Shown piece by piece: positions 16,356 through 22,651 of a stretch of 52,947 nt of DNA; positions within the stretch are counted from its first letter, which is position 1; each line of letters starts with the position of its first letter. A program made the translations under genes and the position numbers. Source of the stretch: Deltaproteobacteria bacterium (GTDB lineage: Bacteria; Myxococcota_A; UBA9042; PHBI01); assembly GCA_011526585.1 (NCBI GenBank), contig WYBB01000017.1, forward strand, positions 1-52,947, given 5' to 3'. The notes beneath the pieces are model-generated. The model searched no databases, was not told the origin of the DNA, and saw only the letters and a list, made by a program, of their open reading frames with translations.

Positions 16356-17414
16356 ATGTCCGACGACCCGCGCGCCATCGACGTCTACCTCCGCGGCCTC
16401 GAGCCCAACGCGCGGATCCGCCCCGGGCTGCTCTCGAACCCGCTGGCGCGCACCAACTGGCGCTCGGTCGCGCACGACCGCCTGCTCGCGCGCCTGCCCG
16501 ACCCGGCCGCCTCGCGCGAGACCCCGAACCTCGATCACCTCGAGCCCGCGCTCTGGGCGCTCTTCTTCGAGCACCACATCAACGTGCTCGTGCTCAACGG
16601 CGGCGACGGCACGATCCACCAGACCCTCAACGCCGCCATCCGCGTGGTCGACCGCGCCTCGGCCGCCCTCGGCCGCCGCGTGCCGCTGCCGCTCTTCCTC
16701 TTCGTCAACGGCGGCGGCATGAACATGCTGGCGCGGGTGTTCGGCACGCGTGGTCACCCGGTGAAGACGCTCGGCAAGTTCCTCTCCCGCGCGCGCGGCG
16801 CACGCTTCGGCAGCCTTCCCAAGCGCGGCGTGCCGCTGCTCGCCGTCGACGAGGGTGACGGCCGGCCGCTCCGCCACGGCTACATCTTCGGCAGCGAGCT
16901 CGTCTTCAACGCGCTGACGATGTACGAGCGCTTCGGCCAGGGCTACCCGGGTCTTGCCCGCTTCCTCTGGGAGGTCGCGACGGGCTACCTGTTCCGCACG
17001 GAGATGTGGAACAAATACGGACACCTCCTCGATGCTCCCAAGACCCCGCTCACGATCGACGACGACACCTTCCCACGCTACACCTCCGTCGTCGCGACGA
17101 CCGTGCCCTTGCAGCTCGTCAAGGGCGTGCTCGCGACCGTGCGCACCATGGCGAGCCCCGGCGGCATGAACGCCGTCGCCGTCCTGCCGACCGACAAGGG
17201 CGAGGTGATCCGCGCCATCCCCAAGCTCATGCTCGGCGCGCGCTCGCACGACGTCGTCTATCGCAAGGACGCGCACCGCATCGGCGTGCACGGCGCCTAC
17301 ACCCTCGACGGTGAGCGCTTCGATCGCCGCGATCCCGCCACCGCCGCGCCCACCCCGCCGGGCCCTCTCACCGTCATCGGCACCCACCGCGTCGTCTGGG
17401 GGATCTGGTTGTGA
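16356..17414 (+). CDS. Diacylglycerol/sphingosine-kinase-family lipid kinase with altered nucleotide loop
   Basis: A 352-residue protein with the DAGK catalytic signature NGGDGT (81-86), preceded by a beta strand (INVLVL). The second conserved element, usually GTGNDFAR, appears as NGGGMNMLAR (118-127). A C-terminal beta-rich domain (GGMNAVAVLP ... AYTLDGERFD) is consistent with the YegS/DgkB fold. A lipid or isoprenoid phosphorylation role at the inner membrane is inferred; the substrate is unknown. Unlike most relatives, the GGDGT loop is preceded by about 75 residues lacking the usual NP-xSG motif. It ends in a GTGA overlap with the next gene. Confidence 0.78.
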   Translation: MSDDPRAIDVYLRGLEPNARIRPGLLSNPLARTNWRSVAHDRLLARLPDPAASRETPNLDHLEPALWALFFEHHINVLVLNGGDGTIHQTLNAAIRVVDRASAALGRRVPLPLFLFVNGGGMNMLARVFGTRGHPVKTLGKFLSRARGARFGSLPKRGVPLLAVDEGDGRPLRHGYIFGSELVFNALTMYERFGQGYPGLARFLWEVATGYLFRTEMWNKYGHLLDAPKTPLTIDDDTFPRYTSVVATTVPLQLVKGVLATVRTMASPGGMNAVAVLPTDKGEVIRAIPKLMLGARSHDVVYRKDAHRIGVHGAYTLDGERFDRRDPATAAPTPPGPLTVIGTHRVVWGIWL

Positions 17415-18865
17415 CCGACCCGCGCCCGTGCCCCTGCCCGTGCCCGTGCCCGCCGGGCGGCCACAAGGGCCGCCCCTACGATTCCCTTCCGCACCCCCGT
17501 CCGCGCCCGTCAGCCCCGGGCGGCCACAAGGGCCGCCGCTACCTCGCGCTGGCGCTCCTCGCGCTGGCCGCTTGCCGCGCCGATCCGCCGCCGCCGACAT
17601 CCCAGCCCGGCCGCGGCCTGCCGCGCGTGCCCACCGCCGACGTGATCGGCCTGCCTGCCCTGAGCGCGCAGCCTACATCGCCCGCCGCGGGCGACGAGAC
17701 CCCCACCGGGCCGCGCATCGCCCACGAGCCGGCGACCCTGCAGGTCTATCGCTCGACCCCGATGCGCCTCTGGCTCGAGCCGCCGCCCGCGGACCCGGCG
17801 GTGACCTGCCGCTGGTCCTTTGGCGGCGGCGCCACCCAGAACGACGCGCCGAGCGCCTGCGCCATCGAGCACACCTTCATCGGCGGCACCGCCGACGAGC
17901 GCGTGAGCCTGACGATCACCGACGCCGACGGCTCGAAGACCCTCACGCGCATCATCCCGCTCGAGCGCCTGCCGATCTCGACGCGCCCGGTCGAGGCCGC
18001 CGCCACGCCGGGTGACTGGCCTGAAAAACCAAACGGCTCCGAAGACTTCCGCATGGTGCTCCTCGCCGACACCGACGGCGCCGACGCCGCGCGCCTCGCC
18101 GCGATCGCCCGCCGCGTGGTCGATCTCGAGGCCGATCTCGTCGTGCACCTCGGCGCGCACGCCGACGACGGCGAGGGCTGGACCCGCCAGCGCGAGGCCC
18201 TGCTCGAAGGCCTGCGCGCCGCAGACATCCCGCTCCTTCCGGCGATCTCGCCGGGCGATCTCGCCGCCGGCCCCGAGGTGCGACGACCGCTCGGCCCCGA
18301 CGGCGAGCCGCTCCCGCTGCTCGTCGCCGACGCCTTCCCGGAGCGCTGGGTCATGTCGTACCGCGGCGTGCTCATGCTCTTCGTCTCCGGCGCGGAACAA
18401 TCGCCCGAGGCCCTCGCCTGGCTGCGCGACCGCCTGACCGACGGTCAGGTCTACGAGAGCCGCCTCGTCTTCTCCTATCTGCCGCTGCACCCCTTCGGCG
18501 AGCACCGCCCCGACGTGCCCGACGCCGCCGCCGGCGCGACACTCGGCCCGAAGTTCAAGGTCTACGAGCTCCTCCTGCGCGCCCGCACGACCGCGCTCTT
18601 CTCGGCCGGCCACGCGGTCTACTACAAGGGGCGCTACGGCGCGCTGTCGGTCGTCTCGGTCGGCAGCGCCGCGGTCTCGGGCCAGCGCCTGCTCGGCGCC
18701 GACCTCGCGCAGCCGGCCTCGATCGCGGTCGTCGACGTCGTGCGCGGCGTGCCCGAGCGCGTCTTCGCCCTCGCCGACGGCCCCCCGGGCAGCGACGTCG
18801 AGCCGCTCTCCGTGCTCATCGACGACGCCTTCCTGCCGCCCACGGTCGAGGTCTACACCCAGTGA
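17411..18865 (+). CDS. Lipoprotein with PKD-like domain and degenerate metallophosphoesterase-like domain
   Basis: A 484-residue protein. The only in-frame start before the signal is GTG 17411, overlapping the lipid-kinase stop. The first 43 residues are odd: Pro/Cys alternation, then GGHKGRPY and GGHKGRRY encoded by two copies of a palindromic repeat, before a lipoprotein signal with LAAC (Cys 55). A PKD-like beta domain spans about 95-170 (TCRWSFGGG ... VSLTITDADGS). Residues 195-470 follow a calcineurin-like phosphoesterase layout, but the metal ligands look eroded: LADTDG, HLGAHADDG in place of GDxxY, LPAISPGD in place of GNHD, and SAGHAVYYKG in place of GHxH. It is probably not a classical phosphatase. 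Confidence 0.75.
   Translation: MTDPRPCPCPCPCPPGGHKGRPYDSLPHPRPRPSAPGGHKGRRYLALALLALAACRADPPPPTSQPGRGLPRVPTADVIGLPALSAQPTSPAAGDETPTGPRIAHEPATLQVYRSTPMRLWLEPPPADPAVTCRWSFGGGATQNDAPSACAIEHTFIGGTADERVSLTITDADGSKTLTRIIPLERLPISTRPVEAAATPGDWPEKPNGSEDFRMVLLADTDGADAARLAAIARRVVDLEADLVVHLGAHADDGEGWTRQREALLEGLRAADIPLLPAISPGDLAAGPEVRRPLGPDGEPLPLLVADAFPERWVMSYRGVLMLFVSGAEQSPEALAWLRDRLTDGQVYESRLVFSYLPLHPFGEHRPDVPDAAAGATLGPKFKVYELLLRARTTALFSAGHAVYYKGRYGALSVVSVGSAAVSGQRLLGADLAQPASIAVVDVVRGVPERVFALADGPPGSDVEPLSVLIDDAFLPPTVEVYTQ
17455..17538. repeat. Two copies of a REP-like palindrome inside a gene's 5' end
   Basis: GGGCGGCC-ACAAG-GGCCGCCC at 17455-17475 is a perfect 8-bp inverted repeat with a five-base loop. 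A copy with one mismatch (17518-17538) lies exactly 63 bases later, so the duplication stays in frame. Similar palindromes that translate as GRPQGPPL or GGHKGRPY are widespread dispersed elements in GC-rich bacteria. Flanking CCCGTG runs (17424-17450) add simple repeats. A weakly similar segment with core CCACAAGG lies at 28360-28376 in the pheS downstream-facing intergenic region. Confidence 0.7.
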
Positions 18866-19989
18866 GCGGTCAAGGCATTCCTGTCTATCTGCACTTCGCG
18901 TACTGCGCCCGCCGCTGCACCTATTGCGACTTCCCGCTCGCCACGCCGCGCGCGCTGCCGGCCCGGCGCTACACCGACGCGCTCCTCGCCGAGCTCGCAC
19001 ACCAGGCGCCGCTCCTCACCGGCCCGGCCGCCACCCTCTATGTCGGCGGCGGCACCCCGAGCCTGTGGCCGCTCGCCGAGCTCGCGCGCTTCTTCGCCGC
19101 GCTGCGCGCGCACCCGGGGCTCGGCGCCGGCGCCGAGATCACCCTCGAGGCCAACCCCGACGAGCTCACCGACGCCTGGCTCGACGGCGTCATCGCGCTC
19201 GGCGTCAACCGCGTCTCCCTCGGCGTGCAGAGCCTCGACGACGCCGAGCTCGCCGCGCTCTCCCGCACCCACGGCGCCGCCGGCGCGCACGCCGCGCTCG
19301 CACGCCTTCACGCCGCGCATGCCGCGGGGCGCCTGACGAGCTTCTCGGCCGATCTGATCTACGGCCTGCCGGGCCAGACGCTGCCCGGCTGGCTCGCGAC
19401 CTTGCGTGCGCTGGTCGAGCGCCATGCGCCGCCCCACCTGTCGCTCTACGCGCTCACCGTCGAGGCCGGCACGACGCTCGGACTCAGAATACGGCGTGGC
19501 GCCACACGACCACCAGACGACAGCCTCCAGGCTGAAATGATGTTCGCCGCGCGCGATCTCTTGGCGCCACTTGGGTATACACACTACGAGGTCTCGTCGT
19601 GGGCGCGCCCCGGCCACCTCGCGCGCCACAACAGCGCCTACTGGGAGCTCTCGCCCTGGCTCGGGCTCGGCGCCGGCGCGCACGGCTTCATCGGCGGCCG
19701 CCGCACGAAGAACGAGCCGCGGCCGAGCCGCTACATCGAGCGCGCGCTGGCCACCGGCGATGCGGTCGTCGAGGCCGAGCTGCCCGACGCCCCCACCCTG
19801 GACTTCGAGCGCATGCTCACCGGCCTGCGCCGCCTCGACCGCGGCGTGATCCCCCCGCCCGGGCGTTTCGAAGGGGCGATCGCCGCCGAGATCGCCGCCG
19901 GACGTCTCGTGTGCGAGGGCGAGCGCGTGCGCCTGACGGACCTCGGCTTGCGCTACATGGACGACGTCCTGCTCGCGCTCTTGCCGTGA
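18862..19989 (+). CDS. hemW: HemW-type radical SAM heme chaperone
   Basis: A 375-residue protein of the coproporphyrinogen-III-oxidase-like family. The radical SAM cluster motif is C15-x3-C19-x2-C22 in YCARRCTYCDF. Other landmarks are LYVGGGTPS, ITLEANPDEL, VNRVSLGVQSLDD, FSADLIYGLPGQT, the tyrosine-containing YEVSSWARPGHLARHN, and LGLGAGAHGF. HemW binds heme and SAM and is thought to deliver heme to acceptor proteins; it lacks the extra N-terminal Cys environment of true HemN, supporting HemW over HemN. It starts at GTG 18862 in a GTGA overlap and ends the long plus-strand operon. A T6 run lies 11 bases beyond the stop. Confidence 0.93.
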   Translation: MSGQGIPVYLHFAYCARRCTYCDFPLATPRALPARRYTDALLAELAHQAPLLTGPAATLYVGGGTPSLWPLAELARFFAALRAHPGLGAGAEITLEANPDELTDAWLDGVIALGVNRVSLGVQSLDDAELAALSRTHGAAGAHAALARLHAAHAAGRLTSFSADLIYGLPGQTLPGWLATLRALVERHAPPHLSLYALTVEAGTTLGLRIRRGATRPPDDSLQAEMMFAARDLLAPLGYTHYEVSSWARPGHLARHNSAYWELSPWLGLGAGAHGFIGGRRTKNEPRPSRYIERALATGDAVVEAELPDAPTLDFERMLTGLRRLDRGVIPPPGRFEGAIAAEIAAGRLVCEGERVRLTDLGLRYMDDVLLALLP

Positions 19990-20020
19990 CCGGCCGTGTC
20001 TTTTTTGCGCGCGTGCCGGT
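19983..20020 (+). terminator. Weak terminator-like element after hemW
   Basis: GCCG-TGAC-CGGC (19983-19994) is followed by CGTGTC and T6 (20001-20006), a rare T-run for this genome. A wider pairing ACCGGC (19989-19994) with GCCGGT (20015-20020) encloses the T-run instead. The stem is short, so termination is tentative. Confidence 0.25.
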
Positions 20021-20077
20021 TCCGGGCGGCCAGCGCCGCGTTGCAGGCGTCTATTGACGATGATAAGGTCCGTCTCC

Positions 20078-20176
20078 GGCGTGGGGGGGAGACGTCCCAC
20101 GCCCCAGCGATAGCCTCGCAGACCCGCACCCGGGTTCAGGTGTCGGGACGAGGCCAGGCCCCCAAGAGGCGATAGC
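20078..20176 (+). promoter_or_regulatory. Structured leader upstream of the motor operon
   Basis: Three inverted repeats precede ATG 20183: GGCGTGGG/CCCACGCC (20078-20085 with 20096-20103); an outer stem GCCTCG/CGAGGC (20113-20118 with 20149-20154); and inside it ACCCG/CGGGT (20122-20126 with 20131-20135). GCGATAGC occurs twice (20107-20114 and 20169-20176), the second copy just before the start codon. An isolated TTGACG lies at 20054-20059 without a convincing -10. This could be an RNA leader or a multi-site operator. Confidence 0.35.
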
Positions 20177-20182
20177 GATCCC

Positions 20183-20821
20183 ATGGAAGGCATCATCGAG
20201 GCATTCAAGCTGGGTGGCGATTGGATGTATCCGATCCTCGGGGTCTCGATCCTGGTCATCGGGATCGCCCTCGAGCGCACCTACTGGCTCTACACGCAGG
20301 CCGGCGTCGACAAGAAGTCGATCCTCGACACGCTGGAAAAGGCGATCCGCTCGAACGACATCGAGCGTGCGCTCAAGGTGCTGCGCAGCACCAAGGCGCC
20401 GCTCGTGCGCGTCTTGAGGACCGGCGTGCAGAACTTCAACGAGAAGAAGCAGACCGTGCAGCTGCTGATGGACGAGACCGCGCTGGCCGAGATCCCGCGC
20501 ATCGAGACCCGCACCGGCTACCTGGTGATGTTCTCGAACGTGGCGACCCTGCTCGGGCTGCTCGGCACGATCATCGGCCTCATCCACTCGTTCGGCGCGG
20601 TGGCCCACGCGTCGGCCGGCGAGAAGGCGGCCGAGCTGGCGGCCGGCATCGCCGAGGCGATGAACTGCACCGCCTTCGGCCTCATCGTCGCGATCCCGGC
20701 GCTGCTCATCTACGCGGTCCTCAAGAGCCGCGAGCACAAGCTGGTCGACGACATCAACGAGGCGAGCGTGACGCTCTACAACATCATCTCGGACGTGAAG
20801 CGCGCGCAGGGCGTGGAGTGA
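20183..20821 (+). CDS. TolQ/ExbB/MotA-family proton-channel protein 1
   Basis: A 212-residue inner-membrane protein with the three-helix ExbB/TolQ layout. Helix 1 is near 12-34 (MYPILGVSILVIGIALERTY). A cytoplasmic stretch with the family box ETALAEIPRIETRTGYLVMF follows. Helix 2 is near 115-137 (ATLLGLLGTIIGLIHSF), and helix 3 is near 158-180 (GIAEAMNCTAFGLIVAIPALLIY). Pentamers of this family surround ExbD/TolR dimers and use the proton gradient to drive TonB/Tol-type partners or, in myxobacteria, gliding machinery (Agl proteins). It is the first gene of a Q-Q-R-R operon. The partner process is not determined by the sequence. Confidence 0.93.
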   Translation: MEGIIEAFKLGGDWMYPILGVSILVIGIALERTYWLYTQAGVDKKSILDTLEKAIRSNDIERALKVLRSTKAPLVRVLRTGVQNFNEKKQTVQLLMDETALAEIPRIETRTGYLVMFSNVATLLGLLGTIIGLIHSFGAVAHASAGEKAAELAAGIAEAMNCTAFGLIVAIPALLIYAVLKSREHKLVDDINEASVTLYNIISDVKRAQGVE

Positions 20822-20828
20822 GACGGAC

Positions 20829-20851
20829 GCGATCGGGCCCGGCCCGGTCGC
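20829..20851 (+). promoter_or_regulatory. Intercistronic hairpin between the two TolQ-like genes
   Basis: GCGATCGGG (20829-20837) and CCCGGTCGC (20843-20851) form a nine-pair stem (one G-U) with a five-base loop, starting eight bases after the first gene's stop. No T-run follows, so mRNA stabilisation or differential expression is more likely than termination. Confidence 0.4.
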
Positions 20852-20919
20852 TCGAACGAGACGGAACGCGCGCGCGCTGGACGTGACGCGCACGCAGAGA
20901 AAGGGCGGAGGAGAGTGGG

Positions 20920-21582
20920 ATGACGTTTATGGCTTCTATCGCGGAGTCCTTCGACGAGGGTGGACCTTGGATGTGGCCGATCCTCGCGATCGGCGTCGTC
21001 GTGATCCTCATCGCCGTCGAGCGGACCTACGTGCTCTTCTTCAAGACCACGAGCAAGCGGGAGGCTTTCCTCTCGCAGATGCGTTCGCTCATCATGTCGC
21101 GCAACCTCGACAAGGCGGTGCAGTTCGCCAGCCACGATCCGAGCCCGCTCGGCAAGATCGTCAAGGCGGGACTGCTCAAGATCAACCACGAGGACGAGGT
21201 GGTGCAGTCGGCGATGGACGAGGCGGCGCTCAAGGAGATCCCCTACCTCGAGCGACGCACGGGCTTCTTGCCGATGCTCTCGAACGCGGCGACGCTGATG
21301 GGGCTGCTCGGCACGATCATCGGCCTGATCCACTCGTTCTCCGCGGTCTCCCACGCCGACGCGGCGACCAAGGCGACCCTGCTCTCGCAGGGTATCTCCG
21401 AGGCGATGAACTGCACCGCTTTCGGCCTGATCGTGGCGATCCCGGCGCTGCTCCTGTACGCCGTCCTGCAGAGCCGGACGCAGCGTTGCATCGATGACAT
21501 CAACACCGCCTCGGTCAACGTGGTGAACCTGGTGATCGTCAACCGCGACAAGTTGGGGCTCACGGTGAAGAAGGGGGGCTGA
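20920..21582 (+). CDS. TolQ/ExbB/MotA-family proton-channel protein 2
   Basis: A 220-residue paralog of the preceding protein with the same topology: helix 1 near 17-37 (WMWPILAIGVVVILIAVERTY), the cytoplasmic box DEAALKEIPYLERRTGFLPM, helix 2 (ATLMGLLGTIIGLIHSF) and helix 3 (GISEAMNCTAFGLIVAIPALLLY). Divergence is greatest in the cytoplasmic loop and C-terminal tail, as expected if the two copies have distinct partners or form a hetero-oligomer. A purine-rich GGAGGAGAG precedes ATG 20920. The ExbD-like gene starts four bases after its stop. Confidence 0.93.
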   Translation: MTFMASIAESFDEGGPWMWPILAIGVVVILIAVERTYVLFFKTTSKREAFLSQMRSLIMSRNLDKAVQFASHDPSPLGKIVKAGLLKINHEDEVVQSAMDEAALKEIPYLERRTGFLPMLSNAATLMGLLGTIIGLIHSFSAVSHADAATKATLLSQGISEAMNCTAFGLIVAIPALLLYAVLQSRTQRCIDDINTASVNVVNLVIVNRDKLGLTVKKGG

Positions 21583-21586
21583 GGCG

Positions 21587-22078
21587 ATGGGTGGAGTTAG
21601 CGCACCCGAGGGCAAGGGCAAACGTGGGATCGACTTCGACATCAACGTCGTGCCGTTCATCGATCTGCTCTCCTGCCTGGTCTCGTTCCTGCTCATCACC
21701 GCCGTGTGGACGCACATGGCCCAGATCGACACGACGCAGAAGCTCGACGGCGGTCCGGGCAGCGGCGAAAAGCCGAAGAAGATCAACATCGCCATCACGC
21801 CCTCGGGCTACGAGCTGACGCTGCCCGACGCCGAGCGCGCCTGCACCATCTCGCGCGAAGGGACGAAGTACGACGTCGCCGATCTGCGCAAGGTGCTCGA
21901 GACGCAGAAGAACACCGTCGCCGGCCAGCTGCTCGTCGGGATCGCCGCGGTCGACGACCTGCCCTTCGAGCTGCTCGTCGACGTGATGGACCTGTGCTCG
22001 TCGCTGGGGCTGAAGAACGTATCGCTGGGACAGCTCGTCGGTCCGCCGCAGGGCGGGCCCGCGTGCGGAGGGACGTAA
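21587..22078 (+). CDS. TolR/ExbD-family protein 1
   Basis: A 163-residue protein: a short cytoplasmic N-terminus, one membrane helix (about 21-43, NVVPFIDLLSCLVSFLLIT) containing the family's essential Asp (Asp 26), and a periplasmic ExbD domain (about 65-150, KINIAITPSGYELTLPD ... LPFELLVDVMDLCSSLGLKNV). The Asp carries protons through the ExbB/TolQ ring. Three Cys in the periplasmic part (69-160 region) are unusual. It is followed three bases later by a second ExbD gene. Confidence 0.92.
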   Translation: MGGVSAPEGKGKRGIDFDINVVPFIDLLSCLVSFLLITAVWTHMAQIDTTQKLDGGPGSGEKPKKINIAITPSGYELTLPDAERACTISREGTKYDVADLRKVLETQKNTVAGQLLVGIAAVDDLPFELLVDVMDLCSSLGLKNVSLGQLVGPPQGGPACGGT

Positions 22079-22081
22079 GAG

Positions 22082-22624
22082 ATGACGGTCAGGGTTCCGG
22101 GACGACGCGCGGGCTCGGGAATCGCGCTGCGCCAGGTCAAGCGCAACCTCGAGGCCAAGGGCACACGCAAGCTGGTCGCCTCGCTCAACCTGACGGCGAT
22201 GGTCGACTTCATGAGCGTGCTCACGGTCTTCCTGCTCATGAACTTCTCGGCTTCGGGTGACTTCACCTACAACCAGCCGGACATCATCCCGCCCGAGGCG
22301 GGCGCGGGCGAGGAGCTCAAGCGTGTGCCGGTCATCGCGATCTCGGCGACCGAGATCATCTTCGAGCAGGTACGCGTCGAGAGCTCGACCGCCGTGCTCG
22401 CCGAGACCGACGACTACACGCTGCCGCGCCTCACCGACGCCCTCAAAAAGGAGCGCGAGGCCTTCGAACAGATCCGCCGCGACCAGGAGTTCGACGGCAA
22501 GATCCTGATCCAGGCCGACGAAGGTGTGCCCTACAAGCTCATCCGGCGGGTCTTCCTCGCCGCGGCCAAGGTCGGCTACGCCAACATCTCGTACATCGTC
22601 AGGCAGAAGGGTGGCGGTGGATAG
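22082..22624 (+). CDS. TolR/ExbD-family protein 2
   Basis: A 180-residue ExbD homolog with a basic N-terminal extension (1-33), a membrane helix with Asp 42 (SLNLTAMVDFMSVLTVFLLMNF) and a periplasmic domain ending in GKILIQADEGVPYKLIRRVF ... VGYANISYIV, which is the conserved ExbD C-terminal fold. It differs clearly from the first ExbD in length and loop (QPDIIPPEAGAGEELKRVPV). It is the last gene of the Q-Q-R-R set; ilvA begins 27 bases later. A heterodimer with the first ExbD, or two separate motors, are both possible. Confidence 0.92.
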   Translation: MTVRVPGRRAGSGIALRQVKRNLEAKGTRKLVASLNLTAMVDFMSVLTVFLLMNFSASGDFTYNQPDIIPPEAGAGEELKRVPVIAISATEIIFEQVRVESSTAVLAETDDYTLPRLTDALKKEREAFEQIRRDQEFDGKILIQADEGVPYKLIRRVFLAAAKVGYANISYIVRQKGGGG

Positions 22625-22651
22625 AGGAAAGGCGCACGCGATGCTGACGCC

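Noticed and set aside
17411..17470. CxCPCPCP run as a metal-binding motif at the N-terminus of the lipoprotein
   Set aside because: It is encoded by a simple CCCGTG repeat beside the palindromes and lies before the signal peptide, so it would be removed from the mature protein.
18862..19989. True oxygen-independent coproporphyrinogen III oxidase (HemN)
   Set aside because: Length (375 residues) and motif context fit HemW; HemN is about 450 residues with additional conserved N-terminal residues.
19990..20182. A tRNA or small structured RNA gene in the gap after hemW
   Set aside because: The stems do not form a cloverleaf and no CCA or anticodon-loop pattern was seen; described instead as a leader.
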